From contig NZ_JAKSYC010000065.1 in NCBI RefSeq assembly GCF_022829585.1, positions 62,001-126,000 on the forward strand: a stretch of DNA of 64,000 nt. Direction: 5' to 3'. The stretch comes from Methylobacterium sp. J-026. Lineage in GTDB: Bacteria; Pseudomonadota; Alphaproteobacteria; Rhizobiales; Beijerinckiaceae. Positions 15,196 through 25,685 of this stretch are shown piece after piece. Below the pieces are notes generated by a model, which saw nothing but the letters and a program-made list of their open reading frames with translations, was not told the origin of the DNA and searched no databases. Both the position numbers and the translations under genes were made by a program. How positions within the stretch are numbered: position 1 is the first letter of the stretch; the number at the start of each line of letters is the position of its first letter.

Positions 15196-16752
15196 ATGAA
15201 CACCGACCACGACAAGATCCTGATCGTCGATTTCGGCTCTCAGGTGACCCAGCTCATCGCCCGGAGGGTGCGGGAGGAGGGCGTCTACTGCGAGATCGTG
15301 CCCTTCACCAAGGCTGAGGCCGCCTTCCGCGAGCAGCGGCCGAAGGGGGTGATCCTCTCCGGCGGACCCGAATCGGTCACCGTCGAAGCCTCGCCCCGGG
15401 CGCCGCAGGTGGTGTTCGATTCGGGCGTGCCGGTCTTCGGCATCTGCTACGGCCAGCAGACCATGGCGGCGCAGCTCGGCGGCGCGGTCGAGGGCGGGCA
15501 CCACGCGGAATTCGGTCGGGCCGAGGTCGAGATCCTGGCCGATTGCCCGCTGTTCAACGGCGTCTGGCACAAGGGCGAGACGTATCCGGTCTGGATGAGC
15601 CACGGTGATCGGGTCACCAAGCTCCCCGACGGGTTCACCACAGTGGCGATCTCGAAGAACGCCCCCTTCGCGGCGGTGGCCGACGCGGCGCGCAACTACT
15701 ACGCGGTCCAGTTCCATCCGGAGGTGGCGCACACGCCCCACGGTGCCCTGCTGATTCGCAATTTCGTGCGTGACATCGCCGGATGCTCGGGCGATTGGAC
15801 CATGGGTGCTTACCGCGAGGAGGCGATCGCCAAGATCCGCGCGCAGGTCGGCTCGGAGAAGGTGATCTGCGGCCTGTCGGGCGGAGTCGATTCGGCGGTG
15901 GCGGCGGTGCTGATCCACGAGGCGATCGGCGACCAGCTGACCTGCGTGTTCGTCGACCACGGGCTCCTGCGCCTCGGCGAGGCCGAGCAGGTCGTGGCGC
16001 TGTTCCGCGACCACTACAACATCCCACTGGTCCACGTGGAGGCGAGCGGCATGTTCCTCTCGGCGCTGGAGGGCGTCAGCGACCCGGAGGTCAAACGGAA
16101 GACCATCGGCCGCCTGTTCATCGACGTGTTCGAGGCCGAGTCGAAGAAGATCGGCGGCGCCGCCTTCCTGGCGCAGGGGACGCTCTACCCGGACGTGATC
16201 GAGAGCGTGTCGTTCACCGGCGGCCCCTCGGTGACGATCAAGAGCCACCACAATGTCGGCGGCCTGCCCGAGCGCATGAACATGCAGCTCGTGGAGCCGC
16301 TGCGCGAGCTGTTCAAGGACGAGGTCCGGGTGCTCGGCAAGGAACTCGGCCTGCCCGAGGGGTTCGTCGGCCGTCACCCGTTCCCCGGGCCCGGTCTCGC
16401 GATCCGCTGCCCGGGGACGATCACCGCCGAGAAGCTGGAGGCCCTGCGCAAGGCCGATGCGATCTACCTCGACGAGATCCGCCAGGCCGGCCTCTACGAT
16501 ACGATCTGGCAGGCCTTCGCGGTGATCTTGCCGGTGAAGACCGTGGGCGTGATGGGCGACGGCCGCACCTACGACCACGTCTGCGCGCTCCGCGCCGTCA
16601 CCTCGGTGGACGGCATGACCGCCGATTTCTACCCGTTCGACATGGCCTTCCTCGGCCGGGTGGCGACCCGGATCATCAACGAGGTGAAGGGCATCAACCG
16701 GGTCACCTACGACATCACCTCGAAGCCGCCCGGCACGATCGAGTGGGAGTGA
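15196..16752 (+). CDS. guaA: GMP synthase (glutamine-hydrolysing)
   Basis: The 518-residue enzyme converts XMP to GMP using ATP and glutamine. Domains in order: class I glutamine amidotransferase with Cys in VFGICYGQQ (about residue 82) and His-Glu in [11 protein letters not shown]-pyrophosphatase with the PP-loop LSGGVDSAV; and the C-terminal dimerisation domain ending [17 protein letters not shown], the invariant GuaA tail. Length is normal. The ATG at 15196 gives the typical short leader before [20 protein letters not shown]. It ends 4 nt from a convergent gene. Confidence 0.98.
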   Translation: MNTDHDKILIVDFGSQVTQLIARRVREEGVYCEIVPFTKAEAAFREQRPKGVILSGGPESVTVEASPRAPQVVFDSGVPVFGICYGQQTMAAQLGGAVEGGHHAEFGRAEVEILADCPLFNGVWHKGETYPVWMSHGDRVTKLPDGFTTVAISKNAPFAAVADAARNYYAVQFHPEVAHTPHGALLIRNFVRDIAGCSGDWTMGAYREEAIAKIRAQVGSEKVICGLSGGVDSAVAAVLIHEAIGDQLTCVFVDHGLLRLGEAEQVVALFRDHYNIPLVHVEASGMFLSALEGVSDPEVKRKTIGRLFIDVFEAESKKIGGAAFLAQGTLYPDVIESVSFTGGPSVTIKSHHNVGGLPERMNMQLVEPLRELFKDEVRVLGKELGLPEGFVGRHPFPGPGLAIRCPGTITAEKLEALRKADAIYLDEIRQAGLYDTIWQAFAVILPVKTVGVMGDGRTYDHVCALRAVTSVDGMTADFYPFDMAFLGRVATRIINEVKGINRVTYDITSKPPGTIEWE

Positions 16753-16756
16753 GCCC

Positions 16757-17449
16757 TCAGGGTCCGCACAGGGCCGGCCCCAGGGCCTCCAGCGCCGGGC
16801 GGTAGGCGGCCAGGTGCAGGCCGTCACGCATGGCGCCCGGCTTGGCGTAGCCGGTATCGCCGTCGCGCAACGCCGCGAACGGGTCCGCGAAGGCGCAGCC
16901 AAGGCGCCCGCACAGGCCGCGCAGCCGCTGCGAATATGCGGCCACCGCCGCCGCATCGACCAGCGTCCCGAGCTCGCGCCCGACCGGGGGGAGGGCGGTG
17001 ACCACCACCCGCGGCGCGACGTTTTGCAGGCGCCGGACGATCGTTTCGGCGGCGGCCTCGAACCGCGCGGCCGGCTCGGCGGAGCGCGGCTTGTTCTTCA
17101 CGAGGATGTCGTTGGTGCCGATGGTGAGCGCGGCGACCTGGGGGGGCGCCTTGAAGTTCATCTGCGCGAGGTGATCCGCATAGGCCGCCGCGGTCGAACC
17201 GCTGACGCCCCCATTGACCAGCGGCAGGCCGCAGACCTGCTGTCCGCCGGGCTGCAGCTCGACCTGCGAATCCCCGCCGTAGAAGACATAGTCCGGCGGC
17301 GCCTCGTCCAGGCTCACCTGAATCGCGATGAGGCGCATGACTGCATAGGCGCGGGCATCGGCGGCCGGTCTGTGCAGGCGCCAGCCCACGAGGCCGCCGA
17401 GGGCGAGCAGCCCCACGCCGCCGACGATCAGGACCGCGAGATGCCTCAC
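16757..17449 (-). CDS. SGNH/GDSL-family hydrolase with N-terminal membrane anchor
   Basis: The 230-residue protein begins with a hydrophobic segment (LAVLIVGGVGLLALGGLVG) that would export or anchor it. SGNH blocks follow: GDS in FYGGDSQVE, G in NGGVSG, GTND in IGTNDILV, and a D-x2-H in RDGLHLAA. Members hydrolyse esters, such as acyl groups on lipids or carbohydrates; the substrate here is unknown. The start is a GTG at 17449 that overlaps the trmO stop by 4 nt (GTGA), so it follows trmO in one transcript. Confidence 0.8.
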   Translation of the reverse strand: MRHLAVLIVGGVGLLALGGLVGWRLHRPAADARAYAVMRLIAIQVSLDEAPPDYVFYGGDSQVELQPGGQQVCGLPLVNGGVSGSTAAAYADHLAQMNFKAPPQVAALTIGTNDILVKNKPRSAEPAARFEAAAETIVRRLQNVAPRVVVTALPPVGRELGTLVDAAAVAAYSQRLRGLCGRLGCAFADPFAALRDGDTGYAKPGAMRDGLHLAAYRPALEALGPALCGP

Positions 17450-17943
17450 GGCGCGGCGCCGGCGCGGTCGACCTGCGCGTCCGGCCGGGAATCCGTCGAG
17501 GCGTAATAGGGCTTGATGTCGAGGAGCGGCGTGCCGTCGAGGCAGTCGAGGCCGCGCACCTGCAACCTGCCGCCGTCCCGGCCGAGCAGTTCCACCACCG
17601 AGAGGGCGATCGGATTGGGCCGGGCCGGCGAGCGCAGCGAGAAGGTGCCGCGCGGGCCATCCGCGTGGCGCGGCTGCTGGACCACGAGGCCGCGGGTCGC
17701 CCGGTCCATCCAGTAGAGCAGAATGAGGTGCGAGCAGCCCGTGATGGTGCGCAGGCCCGGGACATAGGGCGCATCCACCTCGACGGTGCAGAGCGCGTCG
17801 GTCTGCAGCCCGTTCTTCGGGCATTCGGAGCGCGCTCGCCAGGGCGTGCGCAGCCGGCCGATGAAGTGGAGCCCCGCATCGAAGGTCGCGGGCAGACTCG
17901 CCAGTTCCTCACCGGGACGGATCCCGAACTCGTCCGCGCTCAT
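17446..17943 (-). CDS. trmO: tRNA (t6A37) N6-methyltransferase TrmO-like
   Basis: The 165-residue protein has the TsaA/TrmO beta-barrel signature: FIGRLRTPWRARSECPKNG near the start, the SHLILLYWMDRA motif, and FSLRSPARPNPIALSVVELL, the family's best-conserved block. TrmO methylates t6A at position 37 of tRNAs using SAM. Some short TsaA-domain proteins lack the C-terminal extension of E. coli TrmO, as here, so the tRNA substrate is inferred. It is followed by a GDSL hydrolase overlapping by 4 nt. Confidence 0.85.
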   Translation of the reverse strand: MSADEFGIRPGEELASLPATFDAGLHFIGRLRTPWRARSECPKNGLQTDALCTVEVDAPYVPGLRTITGCSHLILLYWMDRATRGLVVQQPRHADGPRGTFSLRSPARPNPIALSVVELLGRDGGRLQVRGLDCLDGTPLLDIKPYYASTDSRPDAQVDRAGAAP

Positions 17944-18056
17944 GCATCCTCACATTGCGTCCGTCGGCTTCTCGGCCAAGCCCCTGTGGCCCGCAAGCCC
18001 GGATCTCGCCCCCTCGCGTCGCGGGGTGTAGAGCCGGCACCGGAATCGGAGGCGAC

Positions 18057-19550
18057 ATGATCGAGCGGGAATTGCGGCCGATGCAGGCAGTGGCGGATGC
18101 CGGGACCGCGATCGACCGTCTGGTCGAGCTCTACGACGACGCGGCCGGGGCCCTGCGGACGGCCCTCGAACGCTATCTCGCGGGCGGCCCACCGCCCGAC
18201 GCGACCGAGCGCCTGGCCTTCCGCTATCCGGAGTTGCGGATCACCTATCGGCCGAACGGACCGCTGCCGCGGGTCCGGCGGGCCACCGCCAAGCTGCAAG
18301 CGGCGGGCACCTATGCCACCACGATCACGCATCCGGCTTTCTTCCGCACCTATCTCACCCGGCAGCTTGAGCCGCTGATCGCCGATTACGGGATCTCGCT
18401 GGAAGTGGGCCTGAGCTCACAGGAGATTCCCTATCCCTACATCCTCGAAGCCGGCCTCGATGCGGGCGGACGGGCCGTCGACGGCGCGGAACTGGCCACC
18501 TACTTCCCCGTCCCGCTGCTGTCCCTGGTGGGCGACGAGATCGCCGACGGTACCTTCGCGCTCATCGACGGCGAACCGCTGCCGCTCGCCCTGTTCGACG
18601 CCGTGCGGGTCGATTACTCCCTGCGCCGCCTAGTCCACTATACGGGCTGCGACTGGCGCGAGGTCCAGCCCTGGATCCTGCTCACCAACTACCACCGCTA
18701 CGTCGATCAGTTCGTCCGCCACGGGCTCGAACGGCTGGCCTCGGGGGCGGAGGGGTTCGAGCGGCTGGTCCTGCCGGGCGGGATCTCCGTGTCCCGCGCC
18801 GAGGCCGCGCAGGCCGATCCGGCCGCGGTGATCGCCGCCTCGCCCTGGCACCGGCACCAGATGCCGGCCTACCACCTCGTCGCCCGCGGCGACGACGGCA
18901 CCCTCCAGGGCACGACCCTGGTCAATATCGGCGTCGGTCCCTCGAACGCGAAAACGATCACCGACCACCTCGCCGTGCTGCGACCGGATTGCTGGCTGAT
19001 GGTCGGGCATTGCGGCGGCCTGCGCCAGTCACAGACCATCGGCGACTACGTCCTGGCCCATGCCTATCTGCGCCGCGACAGGATCCTCGACGAGTTGGTC
19101 CCACCGGACGTGCCCGTCCCCGCCCTCGCGGAGGTACAGGTGGCGCTCCAGAACGCGGCCGCCGCCGTGACCGGCGAGCAGGCCGAGGCGCTCAAGCGCC
19201 GCCTGCGCACCGGGACGGTGGTCACCTACGACGATCGCAACTGGGAATTGCGGTTCAGCCAGGAGCGGCGGCGGATCAACCAGTCCCGGGCCGTGGCGGT
19301 CGACATGGAGAGCGGCACCGTGGCGGCACAGGGGTTCCGCCTCCGGGTGCCCTACGGCGCGCTTCTCTGCGTGTCGGACAAGCCGCTCCACGGCGAGATC
19401 AAGCTGCCGGGGGCTGCCAACGCCTTCTACGACCGGGCGGTCTCGGAACACCTGAAGGTCGGCCTGGCGGCGCTCGACATGCTGCGTGCCGACCGGCACG
19501 GCCTGCACTCGCGCAAGCTGCGGAGCTTCGACGAGCCGCCATTCCGGTGA
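18057..19550 (+). CDS. amn: AMP nucleosidase
   Basis: The 497-residue enzyme hydrolyses AMP to adenine and ribose 5-phosphate. It has an Amn N-terminal domain (about residues 1-180) and a nucleoside-phosphorylase-like catalytic domain with LVNIGVGPSNAKTITDHLA and VGHCGGLRQSQ, and AVDMESGTVAAQGFR near the end. Length matches proteobacterial Amn. I chose ATG 18057 because GGAGG precedes it by 4 nt; the upstream open frame runs into the divergent trmO promoter region. Confidence 0.95.
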   Translation: MIERELRPMQAVADAGTAIDRLVELYDDAAGALRTALERYLAGGPPPDATERLAFRYPELRITYRPNGPLPRVRRATAKLQAAGTYATTITHPAFFRTYLTRQLEPLIADYGISLEVGLSSQEIPYPYILEAGLDAGGRAVDGAELATYFPVPLLSLVGDEIADGTFALIDGEPLPLALFDAVRVDYSLRRLVHYTGCDWREVQPWILLTNYHRYVDQFVRHGLERLASGAEGFERLVLPGGISVSRAEAAQADPAAVIAASPWHRHQMPAYHLVARGDDGTLQGTTLVNIGVGPSNAKTITDHLAVLRPDCWLMVGHCGGLRQSQTIGDYVLAHAYLRRDRILDELVPPDVPVPALAEVQVALQNAAAAVTGEQAEALKRRLRTGTVVTYDDRNWELRFSQERRRINQSRAVAVDMESGTVAAQGFRLRVPYGALLCVSDKPLHGEIKLPGAANAFYDRAVSEHLKVGLAALDMLRADRHGLHSRKLRSFDEPPFR

Positions 19551-19689
19551 CCGCCCGATCGCACAGCGATGGCCGGCTCAACTTGAGCGTAGCGACGCAC
19601 TGACACGCCTTCGTCAATCGTCAAGCTTGGATACTTGGGTTCGATTGGACGTTGGAAAGTCATACTCCTCTCAAGGATCGGACTTTCTC

Positions 19690-20196
19690 ATGAGACGATT
19701 GGCTCTCGCATCGACGGCTCTTCTGGCGGCGTTCGCCCTGGTGCCGGTCAGCGCCGATGCCCGCGGCTTCGGCGGCGGCGGATTTCATGGCGGCGGCTTC
19801 GGGGGCGGTGGCTTTCACGGCGGCGGTATGGGCGGTGGGGGATTTCGCGGCGCGGGCCTCGGCGGTGCCGGGCTCGGGGGCGGTGGTTTCCGCGGCGCCG
19901 GCGTCGGTAACGCCGGGGTCGGGATCGGTCGGGGTGCCGGCCTCGGCGGTGTCCAGCGGGGTGGTTTCGCCAATGCCGGGCGCGTTGGGATTGGCAATCG
20001 TGGTTTCGTCGGCCGCGGATACGCCCATCGCGGCTACGGCCGCGGCCTGGGTTACGGCCTGGCCGGCGTCGGTCTGGGCCTCGGCGTCGGATACGGCCTC
20101 GGCGGGATCGGCTATGGCTACAGCGATAACTGCACCGGCGATTACGGCTACGGCTACGATCCGGCCTATTGCGGCACCTACGGCTACGGCTACTGA
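19690..20196 (+). CDS. Secreted glycine-rich repeat protein
   Basis: The 168-residue protein has a standard signal peptide (LALASTALLAAFALVPVSADA). The mature part is almost entirely repeats: GGGGFHGGGF-like units, then GxGxxGAGLGG units, then GYG-rich units ending GYGYGY. One cysteine pair lies near the C-terminus. Similar short glycine-rich exported proteins are widespread in Methylobacterium and are of unknown, possibly cell-surface, function. The ATG at 19690 begins the signal peptide; the sequence before it is not coding-like. Confidence 0.8.
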   Translation: MRRLALASTALLAAFALVPVSADARGFGGGGFHGGGFGGGGFHGGGMGGGGFRGAGLGGAGLGGGGFRGAGVGNAGVGIGRGAGLGGVQRGGFANAGRVGIGNRGFVGRGYAHRGYGRGLGYGLAGVGLGLGVGYGLGGIGYGYSDNCTGDYGYGYDPAYCGTYGYGY

Positions 20197-20331
20197 ACGC
20201 CCTTTTACGGGCACGGTCGCTCTGCCGCATCGCCCCGAAACTCGGACCTGGCACGATGCTGTAGGTCCCTGATTCCGCCGCGTCTTTCTCAGGACGCTGG
20301 CGGTTCTCTGTCGGAACGATGCTTGAACGAA

Positions 20332-20360
20332 AGCCCGGCCGGAAACGGTCGGGCTTTTCT
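20332..20360 (+). terminator. Rho-independent terminator after the glycine-rich gene
   Basis: AGCCCGGCC and GGTCGGGCT form a 9-bp stem (one G-U) with a 6-nt loop, followed by TTTTCT. It lies about 136 nt downstream of the stop. Confidence 0.8.
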
Positions 20361-20487
20361 ACGCCTGAATGGGACCGCGCGACCCGCCGGCCTTCGCGAT
20401 CTACGAAGTCTGCGTCGCCGAGTCCCGAATTGCGAACCGTTCCAAACCGGCCCATGCCCGCGTCGGCACGAAACGTGGGAGGGTCGG

Positions 20488-21789
20488 ATGAGCGGGGAGG
20501 CGGTTGTTCCGGCCACGGCCGCCCTGCTGGTGCTGTGCATGGGCTCGTGGGCGACGGCGCTGCTGCCGGAGATCGTCACCGCGCTCGCCTTCTTCGGGCT
20601 TGCGATGTTGCTGCACCTGGGCGGTGCGGCGACGGTGTTCTCGGGCTTCTCGGCCTCGGCCTTCTGGCTGGTCCTGTCCGGCATGGTCGTGGGCCAGGGC
20701 ATGACCCGCACGGGCCTCGGCGCCCGCATGGCTCGGGCGCTGGCCGCGCGCCTGTCGGGCTCCTACGCGCAGCTCATCGGCGGCCTCGTTGCCCTGAGCT
20801 TCCTCATCGCCTTCGTGATGCCGTCGAATCTCGGCCGGATCGCCCTGATGATCCCGGTGACGCTTGCGCTCTGCGACGGCTTCGGGCTGGCGCCCGGCCG
20901 GCCGGGGCGGACCGGCGCCGTCCTGGCGGTCGGCGTCGCGACCCCGATCCTGTCGGCGGCGATCCTGCCGGCCAACGTCCCCAACCTTGTGATGGCCGGC
21001 TCCGCCGAACAGGTGCTCGGCCTGCACCTCTCCTACATGTCCTATTTCCTCCTTCACGCGCCTGTCCTGGCTCTGGTCAAGGGCGTGATGCTGGTGGGGC
21101 TGATCGTGCGCCTGTTTCCCGACCGGCTCAGCGCCGAGGCTCACGCCCTCCCGGTGCCGACGCCTGTCTCGGCGGCTGAGTTGCGCCTTGCGGTGATCCT
21201 GGCCTGCACCCTGGCCCTGTGGATGACCGACAGCCTGCACGGCTTCGCACCCGCCTGGGTCGGGCTCGCCGCCGCGGTGATCTGCCTGTTGCCGCGGGTC
21301 GGGGTGCTGCCGCCTGAGGCATTCCAGCAGGTGAACCTGCGGACCTGCTTCTACATCGCGGCGCTGCTCGGCCTGGTCGCCCTGGTCAACGAGACCGGGC
21401 TCGGGGCGCGGCTCGGGCATTGGCTGCTCGCCGTCGCGCCGCTCGCCCCCGGGGCGCCGGGCCAGAACTTTGCGGTGCTCACCGGCATCAGCACCGTGCT
21501 GACGCTGCTGGTCACCGCCAACGGCGCGCCGGCCCTGTACACCGCGCTCGCCGGCGAGATGGTGAAAGCCAGCGGCCTCTCGCCCCTGGCCGTCGTGTCG
21601 GTGCAGGTGATCGGCTATTCGACCCTGTTCTTCCCCTACCAGGCCCCGCCGATCGTCTTCGCCAGCGAGCTCGGCGGCGTGCGCCTGCGGGACGCGACTC
21701 GCCTCACCCTGGCCTTCGGCCTCGCCTCACTCGTGGTCGCCGCACCCCTCGATTACGCGTGGTGGTGCCTGCTGGGCCAACTGCGGTGA
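20488..21789 (+). CDS. SLC13/DASS-family anion transporter
   Basis: The 433-residue membrane protein has about 11 hydrophobic spans. The pattern is that of the DASS/CitT superfamily (dicarboxylate, sulfate): [14 protein letters not shown] and [16 protein letters not shown] in the first half, and [20 protein letters not shown] and [16 protein letters not shown] in the second, resembling the two substrate-site motifs. The start ATG at 20488 follows GGGAGGG. It is the only transporter near sdh, consistent with but not proof of C4-dicarboxylate import. The exact substrate is not determinable from the sequence. Confidence 0.75.
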   Translation: MSGEAVVPATAALLVLCMGSWATALLPEIVTALAFFGLAMLLHLGGAATVFSGFSASAFWLVLSGMVVGQGMTRTGLGARMARALAARLSGSYAQLIGGLVALSFLIAFVMPSNLGRIALMIPVTLALCDGFGLAPGRPGRTGAVLAVGVATPILSAAILPANVPNLVMAGSAEQVLGLHLSYMSYFLLHAPVLALVKGVMLVGLIVRLFPDRLSAEAHALPVPTPVSAAELRLAVILACTLALWMTDSLHGFAPAWVGLAAAVICLLPRVGVLPPEAFQQVNLRTCFYIAALLGLVALVNETGLGARLGHWLLAVAPLAPGAPGQNFAVLTGISTVLTLLVTANGAPALYTALAGEMVKASGLSPLAVVSVQVIGYSTLFFPYQAPPIVFASELGGVRLRDATRLTLAFGLASLVVAAPLDYAWWCLLGQLR

Positions 21790-21921
21790 CAGATCCGCCG
21801 CGCTATCAACACGCCCCCCGCTGTGCGGCGCAGCATGACACATTGCGGCTTGGGCCCGCAGGCACTAGCGCTAGCACCAGATTAGAGACGGTCCAGTTCG
21901 CAGCTGCGAGGCTTCAATCCA

Positions 21922-22323
21922 ATGGCACCCACCGCCCGCCCGACCGTGGCACAGCCGCTCTCGCCGCATCTCCAGATCTACCGCTGGACCTGGACGATGG
22001 CGATGTCGGTGTTTCACCGTATTACCGGCACCGCCCTCTACGGCGGGACTGCCCTGGTGGCGATCTGGCTCGTGGCGCTTGCCTCAGGGCCGGCGGCGTA
22101 TTCCTATGTCGCCTGGTTCTTCGGCTCGCTGCTCGGCCGCCTGATCTTGTTCGCCTACACCTGGGTGCTGATGCACCACATGCTCGGCGGCCTGCGCCAT
22201 CTGGTATGGGATACCGGCGTCGGCTTCGACAGGGAGAAGCGCATGAGCATGGCGCGCCTGACGCTGGTCGGCTCCGTCGCGCTCACCCTCGTCATCTGGG
22301 CGGTCGCCCTTCTGGTCCGCTGA
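21922..22323 (+). CDS. sdhC: Succinate dehydrogenase cytochrome b556 subunit
   Basis: The 133-residue three-span membrane protein anchors SdhAB in the inner membrane and helps bind heme b and ubiquinone. Motifs: the N-terminal RPTVAQPLSPHLQIYRW, then FHRITGTALYGG (quinone site) and LMHHMLGGLRHL carrying the heme-ligating histidine. First gene of sdhCDAB. A 10-bp palindrome (CTAGCGCTAG, 21865-21874) lies about 48 nt upstream and could be a regulatory site, but its role is unknown. sdhD follows after 10 nt. Confidence 0.95.
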   Translation: MAPTARPTVAQPLSPHLQIYRWTWTMAMSVFHRITGTALYGGTALVAIWLVALASGPAAYSYVAWFFGSLLGRLILFAYTWVLMHHMLGGLRHLVWDTGVGFDREKRMSMARLTLVGSVALTLVIWAVALLVR

Positions 22324-22333
22324 GGAGGCCGGC

Positions 22334-22753
22334 ATGGCTCAAGAACAGATCCGCCAGGACACCCGCGTCTCCATCCGCACCCCGCGTGCCCGCGTCCGCG
22401 GCCTCGGCATCGCCCATCACGGCGCCGGCCATTGGTGGCAACAGCGGGTGACGGCGGCCGCGAACACGGTCCTGATGCTCGCCTTCGTGGTGATCGTCGC
22501 CAGCATGGCCGGCCGGGGCTACGTCGAAGCGACGCAGCTGATCGCCAAGCCCTTCGTCTCCATCATCCTGATCCTGGCGCTCCTGTCGGTGACGATCCAC
22601 ATGCGGATCGGCATGCAGGTGGTGATCGAGGATTACGTGCACGGCCAGGCGACGAAGATCGCCGCGGTGTTCGCCAACAACATCTACGCGGTCCTGGTGG
22701 CCGTGGCCTGCCTCTACGCGGTCCTGCGGATCGGCTTCGGACAGCCGGCCTGA
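22334..22753 (+). CDS. sdhD: Succinate dehydrogenase membrane anchor subunit
   Basis: The 139-residue protein has a basic N-terminus ([15 protein letters not shown]) then three membrane spans. The [16 protein letters not shown] segment is the conserved SdhD motif with a probable heme- or quinone-site histidine. It is the second anchor subunit with SdhC. The gene is 10 nt after sdhC with GAGG upstream and is followed after 32 nt by sdhA. Confidence 0.93.
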   Translation: MAQEQIRQDTRVSIRTPRARVRGLGIAHHGAGHWWQQRVTAAANTVLMLAFVVIVASMAGRGYVEATQLIAKPFVSIILILALLSVTIHMRIGMQVVIEDYVHGQATKIAAVFANNIYAVLVAVACLYAVLRIGFGQPA

Positions 22754-22785
22754 ACCCCGCCATCACGCATTTCGAGGAGCCGATC

Positions 22786-24603
22786 ATGGCCGCCAACGGC
22801 ACCAACGGCAGCGGGCCTGCCTACACGATCCACGATCACGCCTTCGACGTGGTGATCGTCGGGGCCGGCGGCGCCGGCCTGCGCGCCACCGTCGGCTGCT
22901 CCGAGGCCGGCCTGCGTACGGCCTGCATCACCAAGGTGTTCCCGACCCGCTCGCACACCGTCGCGGCGCAGGGCGGCATCTCGGCCTCGCTCGGCAATAT
23001 GGGGCCCGACGACTGGCGCTGGCACATGTACGACACCGTGAAGGGGTCGGACTGGCTCGGCGACCAGGACGCGATCGAATACCTCGTCCGCAACGCCCCG
23101 GCCGCGGTCTACGAGCTGGAGCACTGGGGCGTGCCCTTCTCGCGGACGGAGGAAGGCAAGATCTACCAGCGTCCGTTCGGCGGCATGACCACCGATTACG
23201 GCAAGGGCACCGCCCAGCGCACCTGCGCGGCGGCCGACCGGACCGGACACGCGATGCTGCACACCCTCTACGGGCAGGCGGTGAAGAACCAGACCGACTT
23301 CTTCATCGAGTACTTCGCCCTCGACCTGATCATGGACGAGGAGGGCCGCTGCCGGGGGGTCATCGCCCTCGACCAGGCCAGCGGTGAGATCCACCGCTTC
23401 CGGGCCCAGACGACCATTCTGGCCACCGGCGGCTACGGCCGCGCCTATTTCTCGGCGACCTCGGCCCATACCTGCACGGGCGACGGCAACGCCATGGTGC
23501 TGCGGGCCGGGCTGCCTCTGCAGGACATGGAATTCGTCCAGTTCCACCCGACCGGCATCTACGGCGCCGGCTGCCTGATCACGGAAGGGTCCCGCGGCGA
23601 GGGCGGCTACCTGACCAATTCCGAGGGCGAGCGCTTCATGGAGCGCTACGCCCCCTCGGCCAAGGACCTCGCCTCGCGCGATGTGGTCTCCCGCTCCATG
23701 ACCATGGAGATCCGCGACGGCCGCGGCGTCGGCAAGAACAAGGACCACATCTACCTACACCTCGACCACCTCGACCCCAAGATCCTCCACGAGCGCCTGC
23801 CCGGCATCTCGGAGAGCGCGAAGATCTTCGCGGGGGTCGACGTGACCAAGGAACCGATCCCGGTCCTCCCGACCGTGCACTACAACATGGGCGGCATCCC
23901 GACGAACTATCACGGCGAGGTGCTGACCCTGCGGAACGGCAACCCCGACACGGTGGTGCCCGGCCTGATGGCGATCGGCGAAGCCGCCTGCGTCTCGGTG
24001 CACGGGGCCAACCGCCTCGGGTCCAATTCCCTGATCGACCTCGTCGTGTTCGGCCGCGCCGCCGGCAAGCGCTGCGCCGAGATCGTCGAGCCGAACGGAC
24101 GGGCGCAGGAGCTGCCCAAGGGCGCGACCGACAAGGCGCTGGAGCGCCTCGACCGTTTCCGCCACGCCAACGGCTCGACGCCGACCGCGGAACTGCGGGC
24201 CGAGATGCAGAAGACGATGCAGAACAACTGCGCTGTCTTCCGCACCGGCGAGGTCCTCGAAGAGGGCAAGGGCCTGATCCACAAGGTCTGGAACGCCGCC
24301 GCCGACGTGAAGATCACCGACCGCTCGCTGATCTGGAACACCGACCTCCTGGAGACCCTGGAGTTCGACAACCTGATCGGCCAGGCGGTGGTGACGATGG
24401 AATCGGCCGCCAACCGCAAGGAATCCCGCGGCGCCCACGCCCGCGAGGACTTCCCGGACCGCGACGACAAGGACTGGATGAAGCACACCCTGTCCTGGCT
24501 CGACGAGGGGCGGCATCAGGTGAATATCGATTACCGCCCGGTGCACACCTATACGATGTCGAACGAGATTCAGTACATCGAGCCGAAGGCACGGGTGTAC
24601 TGA
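22786..24603 (+). CDS. sdhA: Succinate dehydrogenase flavoprotein subunit
   Basis: The 605-residue catalytic subunit oxidises succinate to fumarate. The FAD-binding [17 protein letters not shown] lies near residue 25, and the covalently FAD-linked histidine sits in [18 protein letters not shown]. Substrate-site motifs [11 protein letters not shown] and [19 protein letters not shown] follow, with [12 protein letters not shown]. The C-terminus is [19 protein letters not shown], as in other SdhA. I chose ATG 22786, preceded by GAGG; a longer upstream frame overlaps sdhD and is not coding. Confidence 0.97.
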   Translation: MAANGTNGSGPAYTIHDHAFDVVIVGAGGAGLRATVGCSEAGLRTACITKVFPTRSHTVAAQGGISASLGNMGPDDWRWHMYDTVKGSDWLGDQDAIEYLVRNAPAAVYELEHWGVPFSRTEEGKIYQRPFGGMTTDYGKGTAQRTCAAADRTGHAMLHTLYGQAVKNQTDFFIEYFALDLIMDEEGRCRGVIALDQASGEIHRFRAQTTILATGGYGRAYFSATSAHTCTGDGNAMVLRAGLPLQDMEFVQFHPTGIYGAGCLITEGSRGEGGYLTNSEGERFMERYAPSAKDLASRDVVSRSMTMEIRDGRGVGKNKDHIYLHLDHLDPKILHERLPGISESAKIFAGVDVTKEPIPVLPTVHYNMGGIPTNYHGEVLTLRNGNPDTVVPGLMAIGEAACVSVHGANRLGSNSLIDLVVFGRAAGKRCAEIVEPNGRAQELPKGATDKALERLDRFRHANGSTPTAELRAEMQKTMQNNCAVFRTGEVLEEGKGLIHKVWNAAADVKITDRSLIWNTDLLETLEFDNLIGQAVVTMESAANRKESRGAHAREDFPDRDDKDWMKHTLSWLDEGRHQVNIDYRPVHTYTMSNEIQYIEPKARVY

Positions 24604-24696
24604 GGCTAGCCATCACGATGTACGTGCCAATTCGCGGCGCGTGCATCCCCTCAGACCGGTTTCCGGTTCTGACCGATATTGCCGGATATTATCGCA

Positions 24697-25521
24697 ATGG
24701 CCCAATTCAATCTCCCGAAGAATTCCCAGATCACCCAGGGCAAGGCCTGGCCGGCCCCTCCGGGCGCCAAGAGCCTGCAGACCTTCAAGATCTACCGTTG
24801 GAACCCGGATGACGGGGCCAATCCGCGGATCGACACCTATCAGGTCGACCGCGAGGATTGCGGGCCGATGGTCCTCGACGCGCTGCTATGGATCAAGAAC
24901 AAGGTCGATTCGACGCTGGTGTTCCGCCGGTCCTGTCGCGAGGGCATCTGCGGCTCCTGCGCCATGAATATCGAGGGCCAGAACGCGCTCGCCTGCACGA
25001 TCGGCATCGACGAGTGCAAGAGCCCGGACAACGCCCTGCCGGTGATGACCCGCAAGGACAAGGACGGCGCGATCCGGATCTATCCGCTGCCGCACATGCC
25101 GGTGCTGAAGGATTTGGTCCCGGACCTCACCAACTTCTACGCCCAGCACGCCGCCATCGAGCCCTGGCTCCAGACCGAGACGCCCGCCCCCGAGAAGGAA
25201 TGGCGCCAGACCCCCGAGGACCGGTCGAAGCTCGATGGCCTGTACGAGTGCATCCTGTGCGCGTGCTGCAGCACGTCATGCCCGAGCTACTGGTGGAACG
25301 GCGACAAGTTCCTCGGCCCGGCGGCCCTGCTCCAGGCCTATCGCTGGCTGATCGATTCGCGCGACGAGAATACCGGCGACCGGCTCGATGCCCTGCATGA
25401 CCCGTTCCGGCTCTATCGCTGCCACACGATCATGAACTGCGCCAACACCTGCCCGAAAAACTTGAACCCGGCCAAGGCGATCGCCGAGATCAAGAAGATG
25501 ATGGTCGAGCGCACGCTCTGA
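24697..25521 (+). CDS. sdhB: Succinate dehydrogenase iron-sulfur subunit
   Basis: The 274-residue protein passes electrons from SdhA to ubiquinone through three Fe-S clusters. Cysteine motifs: [13 protein letters not shown] with the earlier Cys for the 2Fe-2S cluster, [16 protein letters not shown] for 4Fe-4S, and [17 protein letters not shown] for 3Fe-4S. Starts at 24679 and 24697 are both possible; I prefer ATG 24697, which gives the usual [11 protein letters not shown]-terminus. It closes the sdhCDAB operon. A strong hairpin follows at 25573-25613. Confidence 0.96.
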   Translation: MAQFNLPKNSQITQGKAWPAPPGAKSLQTFKIYRWNPDDGANPRIDTYQVDREDCGPMVLDALLWIKNKVDSTLVFRRSCREGICGSCAMNIEGQNALACTIGIDECKSPDNALPVMTRKDKDGAIRIYPLPHMPVLKDLVPDLTNFYAQHAAIEPWLQTETPAPEKEWRQTPEDRSKLDGLYECILCACCSTSCPSYWWNGDKFLGPAALLQAYRWLIDSRDENTGDRLDALHDPFRLYRCHTIMNCANTCPKNLNPAKAIAEIKKMMVERTL

Positions 25522-25572
25522 GCGCAGGCCCTTGAGGCCCCGCGGCCACACTGCCGTGAAAAGGTGCCCCGT

Positions 25573-25613
25573 CCGCAAGGGACTCACCCGGTGCCCCGGG
25601 TGGCGCCTTGCGG
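25573..25613 (+). other. Two-tier hairpin downstream of sdhB
   Basis: CCGCAAGG pairs perfectly with CCTTGCGG (8 bp), and inside it CACCCGG pairs with CCGGGTG (7 bp) around a 4-nt loop. No T-run follows, so it could be a factor-dependent terminator end or an mRNA 3' stabiliser for sdhCDAB rather than a classical terminator. Confidence 0.55.
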
Positions 25614-25685
25614 TCAGCGCATTTGCCGCCGAGTCAGGAACGAAGCGCATCCGCGCACCTCTTCAAGCCTGACCCAAGTGGACCG

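Noticed and set aside
14833..16956. A 707-codon minus-strand open frame opposite guaA
   Set aside because: guaA on the plus strand carries all catalytic motifs; the other frame is a high-GC shadow.
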